64,000 nt of DNA from contig NZ_LN831025.1 in NCBI RefSeq assembly GCF_001457695.1, positions 1,702,443-1,766,442 of the forward strand. The letters are read 5' to 3'. Under the pieces are notes generated by a model that worked only from the letters and a program-made list of their open reading frames with translations, was not told where the DNA came from and ran no database searches. Positions 28,482 through 38,764 of the stretch are shown in pieces. The DNA comes from Campylobacter jejuni. GTDB taxonomy: Bacteria; Campylobacterota; Campylobacteria; Campylobacterales; Campylobacteraceae. Numbering within the stretch: position 1 is the first letter of the stretch; every line of letters begins with the position of its first letter. Both the position numbers and the translations under genes were made by a program.

Positions 28482-30494
28482 TTACAAACTCTTTCGTAGA
28501 GTTTTATAATTATAATTTTTATCAAAGACAAGTTTTTCATTTTCCTTAACCTGCATTTTACCCTTGATATAAAAATACTCCTTATCACTGGTTTGAGTAA
28601 GAATAATATCAGCATCCATCATGCAATTTTCCCTACCAATTTTCATCTTTTGAGTGATAGTGTGTTTAGCACTTAGAGGATCTTCATTTTGAAGGACTAG
28701 CTCTCTTTTAAGATTGTGTTCTACTAAAACATCAATCTCATCAAATCTATAAATACCTTCGCCAAAAACTCCACCCACTCCATCGGTTATACAAGCGTAA
28801 GTATCGCTTAAAATATCATAAGTTATACTCCTATCTACCCTACCTTCTTTAAGCAAAGTAAGAGGAGTTAAAGGAGCACTTTGAGCTTCTAAATTCACTT
28901 TATTGCTATCCTTGCCACTAAAAACAGGTAAAGCAAAATCGCATTCATTTAAATCCAAAGTCAAGGTCACATTTTCAGGCATAGGCCAAAACATAGGCCA
29001 AAAGGTTGTAGCCAAAGAAAGTCTTATCTTAGATCCCTTAGCAAAACGATATCCACAACAATCAAGCCTTAGCTCTCTTTGGATCCATTCATTTTTTATC
29101 AAGGGTGTAAATTCACTTCTTTCTTTATTTAAGGCTAAATTTAAAACCCCATAGATCACCCTTTGTACAAAGCCATCTTCCCTTACTTCACTAAGTTGTG
29201 CAAAAAGCATAGCTTTAGGCTTATCGCTATTTAATTTCACTTTTAACAAGGGATAACCTAAAACATCAAACTCATCTTGCAAAATTTCACTTTCAAAAAC
29301 CACAGCTAAACCATCATCTAATCTTTGATCTGCAGGACTTTCTCCCAAAACGACTGCTCCCATCCACTCTCCAGCTAAAAGTCCATGATTTTGTGGGGTA
29401 TTAATCTTAATGCTTTGCTTGCTTTTTTCTTGAGTGAGTCTATAAGGATTTAAAAAATAGGCATGATAATTTATATCCTTACTAGGATAACTTTCTAATC
29501 CCACAAAACGCCCTTTAACCTCACTCACTTTAGAACTAGGTTTTAAAGGATCTTCTATATAAGCTTGTATCATAGGACAATCAAGAACATTATTATCTTC
29601 ATCTTTTAGCCATTTATCCCACCATTTTAAAGCTTCTTGTAAAAATCCCATAGCAGGAGCTGGAAAACCATCGTGCGGATAAACATGAGCCCAAGGGCCT
29701 ATAATGGCTTTTCTTGGAACCTTTAAACCTTGCATGAGAGTAAAAACAGGATTGGTATAAGAATCAGCCCATCCATCTAAAGCAAAAACAGGTGCTTGTA
29801 TATCCTCATAATTTTCACTCACCGAGCCATGTTTCCAATACTTATCCTTTAAATTATGTTCCATCCATAAAGCAGGCCATAAAGGCATATTTTCAAGTCT
29901 ATGAAGCCATTTCTCTCTTCCATTTGGATCAATTTTTGGATCTACAAAACGGGCTTGATAAGCAAGCATGATATTGCCCCACCAAAAATTATCATTGAGC
30001 AAACACCCGCCTTTATAATGTATATCTTCATTGTATCTATCATCGGTAAAACCCACCACTATAATGGCTTTTAAATTCTTAGGTCTTCTAGCAGCCACTT
30101 GCAAAGAATTAAAACCACCCCAAGACTTACCCATCATGCCTACTTTGCCATTGCACCATTCTTGTTTGGCTATCCATTCTATAAGCTCTAAGGCATCATC
30201 TTGTTCTTGCTTTAAATACTCATCTTTTAAGAGCCCATCAGATTCCCCACTGCCTCTCATATCCACTCTTACAACAACATAACCATTGCCTGCAAAATAG
30301 CCATGCATAGGTTCATCTCTTGTTCTTGTACCATCATTTTTTCTATAAGGAATGTATTCTAAAATAGCAGGAAGTTTCTCATCGGTTTGTGGAAACCAAA
30401 TTCTAGAAGAAAGCCTTGTGCCATCCTTTAAAGTAATCCAAATATTTTCTATCACTTTCACTTTAAATTTAAAATCTTTAATTATTTTCTTCAT
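28482..30494 (-). CDS. CocE/NonD-family (peptidase S15-like) hydrolase
   Basis: This 670-residue alpha/beta hydrolase belongs to the CocE/NonD family (acyl esterases and X-Pro dipeptidyl peptidases). The nucleophile elbow GKSWGG contains Ser124, the acid is likely Asp244 in DGWADSYTNP, and the His is His270 in GPWAHVYP. RVDMRGSGESDG and the C-terminal jelly-roll domain with LRLDCCGYRFAKGSKIRLSL are also typical. No signal peptide is seen, so it acts in the cytoplasm on a peptide or ester. It overlaps the stop of a (decayed) MFS gene, suggesting a take-up-and-hydrolyse pair. Both lie between genes that are neighbours in the reference strain as I remember it, so the pair is accessory. Confidence 0.88.
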   Translation of the reverse strand: MKKIIKDFKFKVKVIENIWITLKDGTRLSSRIWFPQTDEKLPAILEYIPYRKNDGTRTRDEPMHGYFAGNGYVVVRVDMRGSGESDGLLKDEYLKQEQDDALELIEWIAKQEWCNGKVGMMGKSWGGFNSLQVAARRPKNLKAIIVVGFTDDRYNEDIHYKGGCLLNDNFWWGNIMLAYQARFVDPKIDPNGREKWLHRLENMPLWPALWMEHNLKDKYWKHGSVSENYEDIQAPVFALDGWADSYTNPVFTLMQGLKVPRKAIIGPWAHVYPHDGFPAPAMGFLQEALKWWDKWLKDEDNNVLDCPMIQAYIEDPLKPSSKVSEVKGRFVGLESYPSKDINYHAYFLNPYRLTQEKSKQSIKINTPQNHGLLAGEWMGAVVLGESPADQRLDDGLAVVFESEILQDEFDVLGYPLLKVKLNSDKPKAMLFAQLSEVREDGFVQRVIYGVLNLALNKERSEFTPLIKNEWIQRELRLDCCGYRFAKGSKIRLSLATTFWPMFWPMPENVTLTLDLNECDFALPVFSGKDSNKVNLEAQSAPLTPLTLLKEGRVDRSITYDILSDTYACITDGVGGVFGEGIYRFDEIDVLVEHNLKRELVLQNEDPLSAKHTITQKMKIGRENCMMDADIILTQTSDKEYFYIKGKMQVKENEKLVFDKNYNYKTLRKSL

Positions 30495-31717
30495 ATTTTT
30501 TTCCTTTTTTATTGTATTTTTTTATCCAAAACAAACAAAAATTAGCACCCATAATAGCCATAGCAATCATGATACTAAAATAGATATGAAAACCCTTTAC
30601 TCCTTGATATTTATCAAGCAAATCTCCGGCTAAAACAGGTGCAAAAACTTCAGGCAAATATCCAAAAGTAGAAACTATACCTATGGCCATACCAGCTAAA
30701 TGTACAGGAATTTTACCCTCGCTTAATAAAGAATAATAAATACTAAAATTAGAATACATAGCCACATAAACAATCACACAAGCTAAGGTTAAAGCCACCA
30801 TTTGTATAAAACCACCCCAATAAGCACTAAACATTAAAAGCACCACTCCAAGTCCCATGGTTACAAAACCCACTAACATAACCTTAGCCTTTCCAAAACC
30901 ATCAGCTACAAAACCACCTACTATAGAAACAATGGGGCGTATATAAGAGGCTAAAACCGCTAAAATAGCTGCAAATACAGCAGAAGTACCTATAACATTA
31001 CTCGCATAAGGGGTAAAATAATAAAAACTCATATTGAAAAAATAAGTACAAAAAGTGATGGCCACCACAAGCCATAAAGCAGGATTTTTAATAAGAGATA
31101 AAAAATCACTCCATTTTAAATTTTCACTTTTTTCATGCTTACTCTCTTTTAAAAGAAACAAAATCACTGCACTAATTATAGAGCTAAAGAATAAAAAATG
31201 ATAATCATCTCTATACCCTTAGAAGCTAAAGCCTTGGTTTGAAAATAGCCAAAAATAGCCGTAGCAATAGCTAAATGTATAGTGCTAACCACACCACGAC
31301 CCCCTTCAAAGACCCCATAAGCTCTTGCTTGCTGGCTAAAGTGCGTATGATTTTCATCAAAGAAGGCCAAAAAGTAAGAAGCGAAGTAATACCCCAAAGC
31401 CCATAAATAATCATAAGAGCCTTAAGCGAAGTAAAATAAAGATGAAGCAAACCCCCACATCCTGTAGCACCAAAGAAAAGATCAAAAGCTTCTTAGGAGC
31501 AAAACGATCTGCTAAATATCCACCCAAAGCATAAGAAAAAAGTCCTAACAAACCATAAGCACTACCTAATAAACCCATTTGAAAATTATCTAAATGATAC
31601 AAAGCCATATAATCATCATAATAATACTTTCTAAAATAAGGCAAACCATAAATAATAGAACCACAAAAAGAAAGCAAAATCAAAGTGAAAAAATTCTTTT
31701 TTAAAAGTATTCTTCAT
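30478..31717 (-). pseudogene. Heavily decayed MFS transporter
   Basis: An ATG at 31717 with an AGGAG site starts MKNTFKK, but the reading frame must shift in an A6 tract right away to reach LILLSFCGSIIYGLPYFRKY, the first helix. Further shifts are needed near 31450, near 31340 (the peptide QQARAYGVFEGGRGVVST lies in a different frame from the preceding WPSLMKIIRTLASKQ) and near 31170. The last part, 229 codons to 30478, is one open frame with about six helices. Conserved motifs place it with sugar-phosphate/organic-anion type MFS carriers. At least four frameshifts make it a pseudogene. Its stop overlaps the start of the intact hydrolase. Confidence 0.85.
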
Positions 31718-31859
31718 GGCTTCTCCTAAACAAATCTAATTTTAGTATTACATATTTTTAGTATTTTTTTAAAAAAATTAGAAAAATTTTAAAAGCTAAT
31801 TTAAATTTTTGTAGATTATTTACACATTTGACAAAAATAAAACATACAAGAAAAAGAAT

Positions 31860-31906
31860 AAAATAAAAAAATTATTTCAACAAGGAAAATTACCCTTGTT
31901 GAAATA
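31860..31906 (-). terminator. Strong terminator of the S10-spc operon after secY
   Basis: On the minus strand TATTTCAACAAGG (31906-31894) pairs over 13 bp with CCTTGTTGAAATA (31885-31873), followed by ATTTTTTTATTTTA. It begins three bases past the secY stop. Confidence 0.9.
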
Positions 31907-31908
31907 TA

Positions 31909-33174
31909 TTACAAACCTACCGCACTTAAAGTTTGGTATTTACTCATATAAATTTGAGCTTCAATTTTTCTCATCGTATCAAGTGCTACTTGAACTACAA
32001 TAAGTACGGAAGTACCGCCAAAATGAAAAGGCACACCCATAAATTTCACCAAAACCCAAGGCAAGGTTGCAACAAGTCCTAAATAAATAGAACCTGATAA
32101 AGTTAAACGAGAAGCCACTTCGTTAAGATAATTTGAAGTTCCCTCACCTGGACGAATTCCAGGGATAAAACCGCCTTGTTTTTTCAAATTTTCTGCTATA
32201 TCTTTAGCGTTAAATACAATAGAAGCATAAAAATAAGCAAAGAAAATTACAAACAAGAAAGTTAAAACATGAAACAAATAACCATTTGGATTTAAAAAGT
32301 CATTAATGGCTTGTAGATAAGGATTTGTACTAGTTTGTAAAATTGTTGTTGGAAACATCAAAATCGCACTAGCAAAAATCGGTGGAATAACCCCACTAAG
32401 ATTGAGTTTAATAGGAATATAATTCATAATGCGTTTGTTTTGATTTTGCATTACAACTTTACGAGAATAAGAAATAGGAATTCTTCTTTCTCCAAGTTCT
32501 ACATAAATAATCACGCCTATAGTGATTAAAATCAAAGCAAAAATTGCAAAAGCGGTCAAGAAATTCATCTCGCCTGAATTGATTTGCCCTACAGTTCCTG
32601 AAATCGCTCTTGGAATACCTGAAACAATACCTGCAAAAATGATTAAAGAAATACCATTTCCTATACCTCTTTGTGTGATTTGTTCGCCAAGCCACATTAA
32701 AAGCATAGTTCCTGCAAGCATAGAAATAGCACAAAGTGCGATAAACATATTTAAATCTTCTACCATTATAGCCCCTGCACCACCACGACCGTGCAAGCTT
32801 TGCAAACCTATAGCAACGCCTATACTTTGAACCAAAGTAATCACAATAGTCGCATAACGGATAATTTGCATATATTTTTGCATACTATCACGCTCTTTTT
32901 TCATCTTACCAATATTTGGAAAAGTTGCTGCAAGAAGCTCCATAATAATAGAAGCAGTGATATAAGGCATAATACCTAAAGAAATGATAGAAAAGCGTTC
33001 AGCCGCTCCACCACTAAAAACATTAAATAAACCCAAAGCATTGTTTTGATTGTTATTAAAAAATTCCGCAATCACATCAGCATTGACGCCAGGAACTGGC
33101 ACATAAGCCAGAACCCTATAAGCAAATAAAAATGCTAAGGTGATTAAAATCTTATTCGTCAATGCTCTATTCAT
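31909..33174 (-). CDS. secY: Protein translocase subunit SecY
   Basis: SecY forms the protein-conducting channel of the inner membrane. The 421-residue protein has the ten-helix pattern and conserved segments such as GVNADVIAEFFNNN near the plug, FSGGAAERFSIISLGIMPYI, the cytoplasmic loop ending RRIPISYSRK, and GGFIPGIRPGEGTSNYL. It is the last gene of the ribosomal operon, starting one base from the rplO stop. In many bacteria secY is followed by map or infA and rpsM; here a strong terminator follows and accessory genes begin, marking a conserved breakpoint. Confidence 0.97.
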   Translation of the reverse strand: MNRALTNKILITLAFLFAYRVLAYVPVPGVNADVIAEFFNNNQNNALGLFNVFSGGAAERFSIISLGIMPYITASIIMELLAATFPNIGKMKKERDSMQKYMQIIRYATIVITLVQSIGVAIGLQSLHGRGGAGAIMVEDLNMFIALCAISMLAGTMLLMWLGEQITQRGIGNGISLIIFAGIVSGIPRAISGTVGQINSGEMNFLTAFAIFALILITIGVIIYVELGERRIPISYSRKVVMQNQNKRIMNYIPIKLNLSGVIPPIFASAILMFPTTILQTSTNPYLQAINDFLNPNGYLFHVLTFLFVIFFAYFYASIVFNAKDIAENLKKQGGFIPGIRPGEGTSNYLNEVASRLTLSGSIYLGLVATLPWVLVKFMGVPFHFGGTSVLIVVQVALDTMRKIEAQIYMSKYQTLSAVGL

Positions 33175-33566
33175 TATTTTGATCCGGTGACGCTAATATT
33201 CTCGTCTTTGATTTTTGATACTAAGTCTTTTGCACTTGCACCAATTAATTTGATTTTATTCACAGATTTTGAAATTTTGTGAACACTTTTAATGCTCTCA
33301 AATGTAATTTCACTAAGCTCTTTTACAGCTGTGATTTTTTCAACATTGATCACATAAGGTTTTTGAATTTTAGAAGTAAAACCTACTTTTGGTAGTCTTC
33401 TTTGAAGTGGTTGTTGACCCCCTTCAAAACCTCTTTTTTCATTATAACCTTTTCTAGCAGTTTGACCTTTACCCCCTTTAGTAGCAGTCTTACCCATGCC
33501 AGAACCTTGACCACGGCCAATTCTTTTAGTTTTATGCGTTGAACCCGCTGCTTTTGTTAAATTCAT
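33174..33566 (-). CDS. rplO: 50S ribosomal protein L15
   Basis: L15 binds 23S rRNA in the large subunit. The 130-residue protein has the characteristic Gly/Arg/Lys-rich start ([20 protein letters not shown]) and [15 protein letters not shown]. It follows rpsE by four bases; rpmD (L30), which sits between them in E. coli, is missing, as is usual for this group. The stop shares one base with the secY start. Confidence 0.97.
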   Translation of the reverse strand: MNLTKAAGSTHKTKRIGRGQGSGMGKTATKGGKGQTARKGYNEKRGFEGGQQPLQRRLPKVGFTSKIQKPYVINVEKITAVKELSEITFESIKSVHKISKSVNKIKLIGASAKDLVSKIKDENISVTGSK

Positions 33567-33570
33567 CTTC

Positions 33571-34014
33571 TTATCCTTTTAACATTGTTAAAGCTTTGAT
33601 TGTAGCACGAACCACATTAGCTGAATTATTTGAACCCAAAGACTTGGTTAAGATGTCTTTAATACCTGCAAGTTCCACGATAGGGCGTGTAGAACCACCT
33701 GCAATAACTCCTGTACCTTCACTAGCTGGTTTAAGTAAAATTCTACTTGCGTTATATTTTACCTCTACATCGTGAGCGATAGTTGAGCCTTTAGTTTTAA
33801 CTTCAACGATATTTTTAAACGCATCGTCAACAGCTTTACGGATGGCATCTGGAACTTCCTTAGCCTTACCATAACCAACACCTACTAAACCTTTGCGGTT
33901 TCCAACGATAACTAAAGCAGTAAATCTAAATCTTCTACCACCTTTAACAACCTTAGTAACTCTGCCGATATCGACGATTACTTCTTCAAATTCTTCTCTA
34001 TTATATTTTTCCAT
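33571..34014 (-). CDS. rpsE: 30S ribosomal protein S5
   Basis: S5 helps decoding accuracy near the mRNA entry site. The 147-residue protein has the double-stranded-RNA-binding start ([20 protein letters not shown]), the [21 protein letters not shown] loop and a C-terminal domain with [19 protein letters not shown]. It lies 11 bases after rplR within the operon. Confidence 0.97.
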
Positions 34015-34025
34015 CGATTTACCCC

Positions 34026-34382
34026 TTATAGCCTAATGCCATTTTCTCTTAAAGATTCAGCCAATGCTGCGATAACACCATGATATACATAACCATTTCT
34101 ATCAAAAACAGCTTGTTCTATCTTTTTAGCTTTTAAAGTTTTAGCAAATTCAGCAGCGATTTTTTTAGCACCTTCTTTATTTGCTTTAACGCCAAGTTTG
34201 CGTCCATCAACTGCTGCTAAAGTTACAGCTTTTACATCATCAATCGCTTGGATATATAGAGTTCTGTTTGATTTAAATACAGAAATTCTTGGAAAATTTT
34301 CACAACCTGAAATTTTCGCTCTAATTCTTTTTTTTCTTTTGATTCTTAAAGTTAGTTTTCTTTTTAATACATTTGCTCTCAT
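34026..34382 (-). CDS. rplR: 50S ribosomal protein L18
   Basis: L18 binds 5S rRNA and links it to the large subunit. The 118-residue protein has the basic N-terminus ([15 protein letters not shown]), [18 protein letters not shown] and the closing [20 protein letters not shown] typical of the family. It starts nine bases after rplF. Confidence 0.97.
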
Positions 34383-34391
34383 ATTCTACCC

Positions 34392-34928
34392 TTACTTCTT
34401 AGATGTCTTACCAGCTTTGCGGATAATGCGTTCATCAGAATACTTAACGCCTTTTCCTTTATATGGCTCTGGTGGTCTAAATTCACGAATTTGAGCAGCA
34501 ACTTGACCTACAACTTGTTTATCACTTCCTTTAACTGCAATAGTATTTTTATCCACTACAATTTCAATTCCTTCTGGAATATCATAATTAATAGGATGAG
34601 AAAAACCAAGGCTTAGTTCTAAAACTTTACCTTTTAAAGCTGCTTTATAACCAACTCCATTGATTTCAAGAGTTTTTGAAAAACCTTGAGTTAAACCTAC
34701 AACGATATTGTAAGCTAAAGCTCTGTAAGTTCCCCAATAAGCTCTACTTTGTCTGTCTTCACCTTTTGGAGAAAAAAGAATATTATTATCTTTAATCTCA
34801 ACATTTACATTTGCTTTAGTATCAAGTTCTTTTGCTAAATTTCCTTTTTTAAATTTAAGCAAATTTCCTTCTAATTTTACTTCTACTCCTGCTGGAATAG
34901 CAATCGGTTGTTTACCTATACGAGACAT
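34392..34928 (-). CDS. rplF: 50S ribosomal protein L6
   Basis: L6 lies near the factor-binding site of the large subunit. The 178-residue protein begins [16 protein letters not shown] and ends with the conserved [15 protein letters not shown] segment, both diagnostic. A 78-base gap separates it from rpsH, the longest gap inside this operon; I see no clear promoter or terminator in it. Confidence 0.97.
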
Positions 34929-35006
34929 ATTTTTCCTTTTTATTTGTCTAGGATATTTCTACTTTTTTAAAAGAATGGATACCCAATGCCATAAAAAGCA
35001 GATTTT

Positions 35007-35402
35007 TTACCAAATGGTACATAAAATTTCGCCGCCAACACCTGCTTTATAAGCTTCATCATTAGCTAAAACGCCATGACTTGTGCTAACTACGATAGTA
35101 CCATAACCATTTTTAAAACGCTTGATTTCATCTTTACCTTTATAAACACGACGACCAGGCTTAGAAATTCTTTTAAGCTCATTGATAACACTCTTACCTT
35201 TTTCATCGTATTTTAAAACTACATTGATAAATTTCTTTTTATCTTCTTCAATAACATTAAAACTCTCAATATAGCCCTTAGCTTGAAAAATTCCAACTAA
35301 AGCTTCTACAACTTTAGAATGTAAAAGCTTGGTTGTTTCAAGCTTTCTCATTCCTGCATTTCTGATACGAGTGAGTGAATCTGAAATAATATCATTTATC
35401 AT
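35007..35402 (-). CDS. rpsH: 30S ribosomal protein S8
   Basis: S8 binds the central domain of 16S rRNA; in E. coli it also represses its own operon by binding the mRNA. The 131-residue protein has [14 protein letters not shown] at the start and the C-terminal [17 protein letters not shown] of the family. It follows rpsN by nine bases. Confidence 0.97.
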   Translation of the reverse strand: MINDIISDSLTRIRNAGMRKLETTKLLHSKVVEALVGIFQAKGYIESFNVIEEDKKKFINVVLKYDEKGKSVINELKRISKPGRRVYKGKDEIKRFKNGYGTIVVSTSHGVLANDEAYKAGVGGEILCTIW

Positions 35403-35411
35403 ATTTTATCC

Positions 35412-35597
35412 TTACCAACTTGCTTTCTTAAGACCTGGAATCAAACCTTCGTTGCCCATTTTTCTTAAGCAAACTCTGCAAATTCCAAAATCTCTATAAA
35501 CCGAATGCGGACGCCCACAAATTTGGCATCTTGTATAAGCTCTAACTTTAAATTTAGGCTTGCGTGCCGCTTTTGCAATCATTGATTTTTTAGCCAT
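35412..35597 (-). CDS. rpsN: 30S ribosomal protein S14, zinc-binding type
   Basis: This is the short, zinc-binding form of S14 (61 residues) with the CxxC...CxxC motif [21 protein letters not shown] start it at MAKKSMIAK (35597), four bases after an AAAGTAAG site; an ATG nine codons upstream lies inside rplE and would add residues not seen in the family. The zinc form makes S14 supply depend on zinc, unlike the longer zinc-free form found in some bacteria. Confidence 0.96.
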   Translation of the reverse strand: MAKKSMIAKAARKPKFKVRAYTRCQICGRPHSVYRDFGICRVCLRKMGNEGLIPGLKKASW

Positions 35598-35598
35598 C

Positions 35599-36144
35599 TT
35601 ACTTTCCTTTTGTAAATGGCACACCGATAAGTTCTAATAACTTTTGTGCCTGTTTGTCATTTTGTGCTGTTGTAACTATAGAAATGTTCATACCATGAGT
35701 TCTTAAAATTTTATCATACTCCACTTCTGGGAACATCAACTGCTCATCAAGACCGAAGTTATAGTTTCCGCGTCCATCAAAACCATCTCTACTTAAACCT
35801 CTAAAGTCTTTCACCCTTGGCAAAGCAATAGAAATTAATTTATCAAGAAAAGCATACATATTTTCTTTTCTTAAAGTTACCATTACACCCACAGGAAAAC
35901 CTTCGCGAACTTTAAATCCTGCAACTGATTTTTTAGCTTTAGTAATCACAGCCTTTTGTCCTGCAATTAAAGAAATAGTATCTGCAACATTTTGCAATAC
36001 TTTTTGATCTTTAGCCAACTCACCAGCACCTACGCTGATAACTACTTTTTCGATCACAGGGATAAGCATAGGATTTTTAATATCAAATTCTTTAACCAAT
36101 GCAGGTTTAATGCTTTGATTATATTTTTCTTTTAATCTCATCAT
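35599..36144 (-). CDS. rplE: 50S ribosomal protein L5
   Basis: L5 binds 5S rRNA and the P-site tRNA region. The 181-residue protein has [21 protein letters not shown] at its start, [17 protein letters not shown] and [20 protein letters not shown], all diagnostic. Its start follows rplX by three bases, and its stop lies one base before the S14 start. Confidence 0.97.
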   Translation of the reverse strand: MMRLKEKYNQSIKPALVKEFDIKNPMLIPVIEKVVISVGAGELAKDQKVLQNVADTISLIAGQKAVITKAKKSVAGFKVREGFPVGVMVTLRKENMYAFLDKLISIALPRVKDFRGLSRDGFDGRGNYNFGLDEQLMFPEVEYDKILRTHGMNISIVTTAQNDKQAQKLLELIGVPFTKGK

Positions 36145-36147
36145 CGC

Positions 36148-36381
36148 TTACTCCTGAACTTTTGCCACATTGGAAATATCCATTGGCATTTCTTTATTGA
36201 TAAAACCACCATTTGGGTTTTTCTCACTCGGCTTAATAGCTTTTTTAGCGATTTTACATCCTTCAACTACCACTTTAAGTGTTTTTGGATATACCGCTAA
36301 AACTTTACCTGTTTTACCTTTATCATCGCCTGTGATAACCTTAACGCTATCACCTTTTTTGATTTTTAATTTAACCGCCAT
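36148..36381 (-). CDS. rplX: 50S ribosomal protein L24
   Basis: L24 starts large-subunit assembly by binding the 5' end of 23S rRNA. The 77-residue protein has the KOW motif at its start ([20 protein letters not shown]) and [15 protein letters not shown]. It is shorter than the E. coli protein (about 104), as usual in this group. It shares one base with the rplN stop. Confidence 0.96.
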   Translation of the reverse strand: MAVKLKIKKGDSVKVITGDDKGKTGKVLAVYPKTLKVVVEGCKIAKKAIKPSEKNPNGGFINKEMPMDISNVAKVQE

Positions 36382-36749
36382 TATAATACCTCCGGTGCTA
36401 GTGAAACGATTTTCATAAAGCCACCATATCTAACTTCTCTGCCCACTGGCCCAAAGATACGAGTTCCGATAGGCTCTCTTTTGTTGTCAAGAATAACCGC
36501 AGCATTTTCATCAAAACGAATCAAAGAACCATTATCTCTATGAATTTCTTTTTTAGTTCTAACGATAACCGCTTTTACCACTTGACCTTTTTTAACTTTT
36601 CCATTTGGTAAAGCTTTTTTAACAGATGCAACGATTACATCACCTACGGTAGCGTATCTTCTTTTGCTACCCCCTAAAACCTTGATACACATTAATTCTT
36701 TTGCACCGCTATTATCAGCAACTGCAAGTCTTGTAAAACTTTGAATCAT
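36381..36749 (-). CDS. rplN: 50S ribosomal protein L14
   Basis: L14 sits at the subunit interface. The 122-residue protein begins with [19 protein letters not shown] and ends [18 protein letters not shown], both hallmark segments; the [17 protein letters not shown] loop is also conserved. It overlaps both neighbours by a single base (TAATG type junctions). Confidence 0.97.
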   Translation of the reverse strand: MIQSFTRLAVADNSGAKELMCIKVLGGSKRRYATVGDVIVASVKKALPNGKVKKGQVVKAVIVRTKKEIHRDNGSLIRFDENAAVILDNKREPIGTRIFGPVGREVRYGGFMKIVSLAPEVL

Positions 36750-37000
36750 TACTCAACTCCTGTAGCTAATACAGATTTTAAGCGAAATGATTTTCTTTTT
36801 GAAAGTGGTCTGCATTCTACTGCAACAACAGTATCACCCACTTTAACTTCATTTCTCTCATCATGAATTAGATATTTTTTAAAGCGTTTAACAATTTTTC
36901 TATATCTTGGATGAACCACTTTTCTTTCAACCAAAACACTTGCGGTTTTTTCACCAGCGATTTTAACAACAACGCCTTGAATTTCTCTTTTAAATGCCAT
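36749..37000 (-). CDS. rpsQ: 30S ribosomal protein S17
   Basis: S17 binds 16S rRNA early in small-subunit assembly. The 83-residue OB-fold protein has [20 protein letters not shown] and [19 protein letters not shown], diagnostic for the family. It follows rpmC by nine bases. Confidence 0.97.
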   Translation of the reverse strand: MAFKREIQGVVVKIAGEKTASVLVERKVVHPRYRKIVKRFKKYLIHDERNEVKVGDTVVAVECRPLSKRKSFRLKSVLATGVE

Positions 37001-37009
37001 TTTCTATCC

Positions 37010-37195
37010 TTATCTTAAAGCGTTAATTGCTGTATTTATTCTAGCAATGTCTTTTTTTACTTGGCTAATCTCTTTTGGATTAGTAAGTTGCATTGTTTTT
37101 AGCTTTTGTTTTAAAGTGAATAAAAGCACCTTTTTTTCTTTTAGCATTGTTGCAAGCTCAGCTGCTGTTTTATCTTTAATCTCAGTATATTTCAT
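37010..37195 (-). CDS. rpmC: 50S ribosomal protein L29
   Basis: L29 lies at the peptide exit tunnel near L23. The 61-residue protein is two helices, starting [14 protein letters not shown] and ending [15 protein letters not shown], as expected. I use ATG 37195, which has AGAGAG upstream; an ATG seven codons earlier lies inside rplP and is not needed. The gene start overlaps the rplP end by 14 bases. Confidence 0.95.
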
Positions 37196-37607
37196 TTTGG
37201 CTCTCTCTTGTAACAAACTTAGTTTTAAATGGAAGTTTATGCATAGCTAAAGTCAATGCTTCTCTTGCCATTTCTTCGCTTACTCCTGCCATTTCATAAA
37301 TAATACGACCTGGCTTGATATTCATTACCCATTCTTCAACAGCACCTTTACCTTTACCCATACGAGTTTCTAAAGGTTTTTTTGTCAAAGGCTTATCTGG
37401 GAAAACTCTAATCCAAGTTTTTCCTTGTCTTTTAACAAAACGAGTTAAAGCGATACGCGCTGCTTCGATTTGGCGTGAGTTAATGCGTCCTGCTTCAGTT
37501 GCTTTTAATGCAAATTCACCAAAAGTAAATTCTGTTCCACGATTAGCATAACCTCTGTTACGCCCTTTCATCATTTTGCGATATTTAGTTCTTTTTGGCA
37601 TTAACAT
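37182..37607 (-). CDS. rplP: 50S ribosomal protein L16
   Basis: L16 helps place tRNA in the large subunit. The 141-residue protein starts [19 protein letters not shown], matching the MLQPKRTK start of E. coli L16, which supports the first ATG; GGGG lies nine bases upstream. RGKRQ-like basic stretches and the [15 protein letters not shown] segment follow. It begins two bases after rpsC. Confidence 0.97.
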
Positions 37608-37609
37608 GA

Positions 37610-38311
37610 TTATTTACCCCTTCTTGTGCGTCTTGGCTTTTTAGCTGGAGCACTTTCTTCAGTTTTTTCAGGTTGCATACCTTTGTGCAATACTTCACCT
37701 TTAAAGATCCATACTTTAACCCCTATGTTTCCATAAGTAGTTCTAGCTTCTGCAAAACCATAATCAATTTTTGCTCTTAAAGTATGAAGTGGAACGCGTC
37801 CTTCAAGATACCATTCTGTTCTTGCCATTTCAGCACCGCCTAAACGACCAGAAACTGAAACTTTAATCCCTTTAGCACCTGCTTTTTGCGCACCTTGAAT
37901 TACTTTTTTCATCGCTCTTCTAAAAGCAATTCTTTTTTCAAGTTGAGTTGCAACACTTTCAGCAGCAAGTTGAGCTGAAGCTCCTGCTTTTCTTTCTTCT
38001 TTAATATTGATATTTACATCTTTACCGATTAAATCTTGCAATTCTTTTCTTAAATTATCAACATCACTACCTTTTTTACCGATGATGATACCTGGTCTTG
38101 CGGCAACTACAGTAACGCGAAGTTTTTTAGCAGTTCTTTCTACTAAAATTTGACTGATTCCTGCGTAATAAAGTTTTCTTTTTAAGAAAGCTCTGATTTT
38201 GTAATCTTCACCGATATTTTCTACTAAATTTGCTTTAGTCGGAAACCATCTTGATTCCCAATTTCTATTGATTCCTAGTCTTAGACCAATTGGATTAACT
38301 TTTTGTCCCAT
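37610..38311 (-). CDS. rpsC: 30S ribosomal protein S3
   Basis: S3 is at the mRNA entry tunnel. The 233-residue protein begins [20 protein letters not shown] and has the KH domain with [20 protein letters not shown] and the C-terminal [14 protein letters not shown]. The basic tail ([10 protein letters not shown]) is common in the family. It shares one base with rplV. Confidence 0.97.
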   Translation of the reverse strand: MGQKVNPIGLRLGINRNWESRWFPTKANLVENIGEDYKIRAFLKRKLYYAGISQILVERTAKKLRVTVVAARPGIIIGKKGSDVDNLRKELQDLIGKDVNINIKEERKAGASAQLAAESVATQLEKRIAFRRAMKKVIQGAQKAGAKGIKVSVSGRLGGAEMARTEWYLEGRVPLHTLRAKIDYGFAEARTTYGNIGVKVWIFKGEVLHKGMQPEKTEESAPAKKPRRTRRGK

Positions 38312-38754
38312 TAGCTTTCCTTTTTCGCTGTTGCTTTTTTAGTGCTTGTTGTTTTTTTAGCTGGAGCTTTTGTTGTAGTAGTCTTTTTAGCTGCTGGAGC
38401 TTTTTTAGCTACTGTTTTTTTCTCTTCAGCTTTCACTTCTGCTTTTGCCACTTCTACTAAAATATGTGAAGTTGGTTTTCTAATACGACTTGCACTTCCT
38501 CTAGCTCTTGGTCTAAATCTTTTTAATACCGCAGCTGCGTCAACACGACAACTTTTTACAACCACTTCGTTTGCTTCAAAGCCACCATTTGCTACTGCAC
38601 TTGAAATTGCATTTGCGATGTATTTTGCACCTTTATTTGGCATAAATTTTAAACTAGCCATAGCTAATTCTGCATTCATCCCCTGAACTTCTCTAGCAAT
38701 CAATCTTGCTTTAGTTGGAGATAATCTTATGAATTTAATTAATGCTTTACTCAT
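38311..38754 (-). CDS. rplV: 50S ribosomal protein L22 with long Ala/Lys tail
   Basis: L22 lines the exit tunnel. Residues 1-105 are the usual L22 fold ([15 protein letters not shown]; the loop with [20 protein letters not shown]). Beyond this there is an extra tail of about 40 residues made almost only of Ala, Lys and Thr (repeats of the AKKTTT/APAKK type), giving 147 residues against about 110 in E. coli. Such tails occur in Campylobacter L22; their role is not known. The tail is low-complexity and likely varies in length between strains. Confidence 0.95.
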   Translation of the reverse strand: MSKALIKFIRLSPTKARLIAREVQGMNAELAMASLKFMPNKGAKYIANAISSAVANGGFEANEVVVKSCRVDAAAVLKRFRPRARGSASRIRKPTSHILVEVAKAEVKAEEKKTVAKKAPAAKKTTTTKAPAKKTTSTKKATAKKES

Positions 38755-38764
38755 ATCTTATCCC

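Noticed and set aside
36170..36418. 82-codon plus-strand frame over rplX and the end of rplN
   Set aside because: Opposite-strand shadow of two certain ribosomal protein genes.
38342..38686. 114-codon plus-strand frame over rplV
   Set aside because: It is the complement of the Ala/Lys-rich tail; composition (Phe/Val/Ala runs) follows from that, and no start signals exist.
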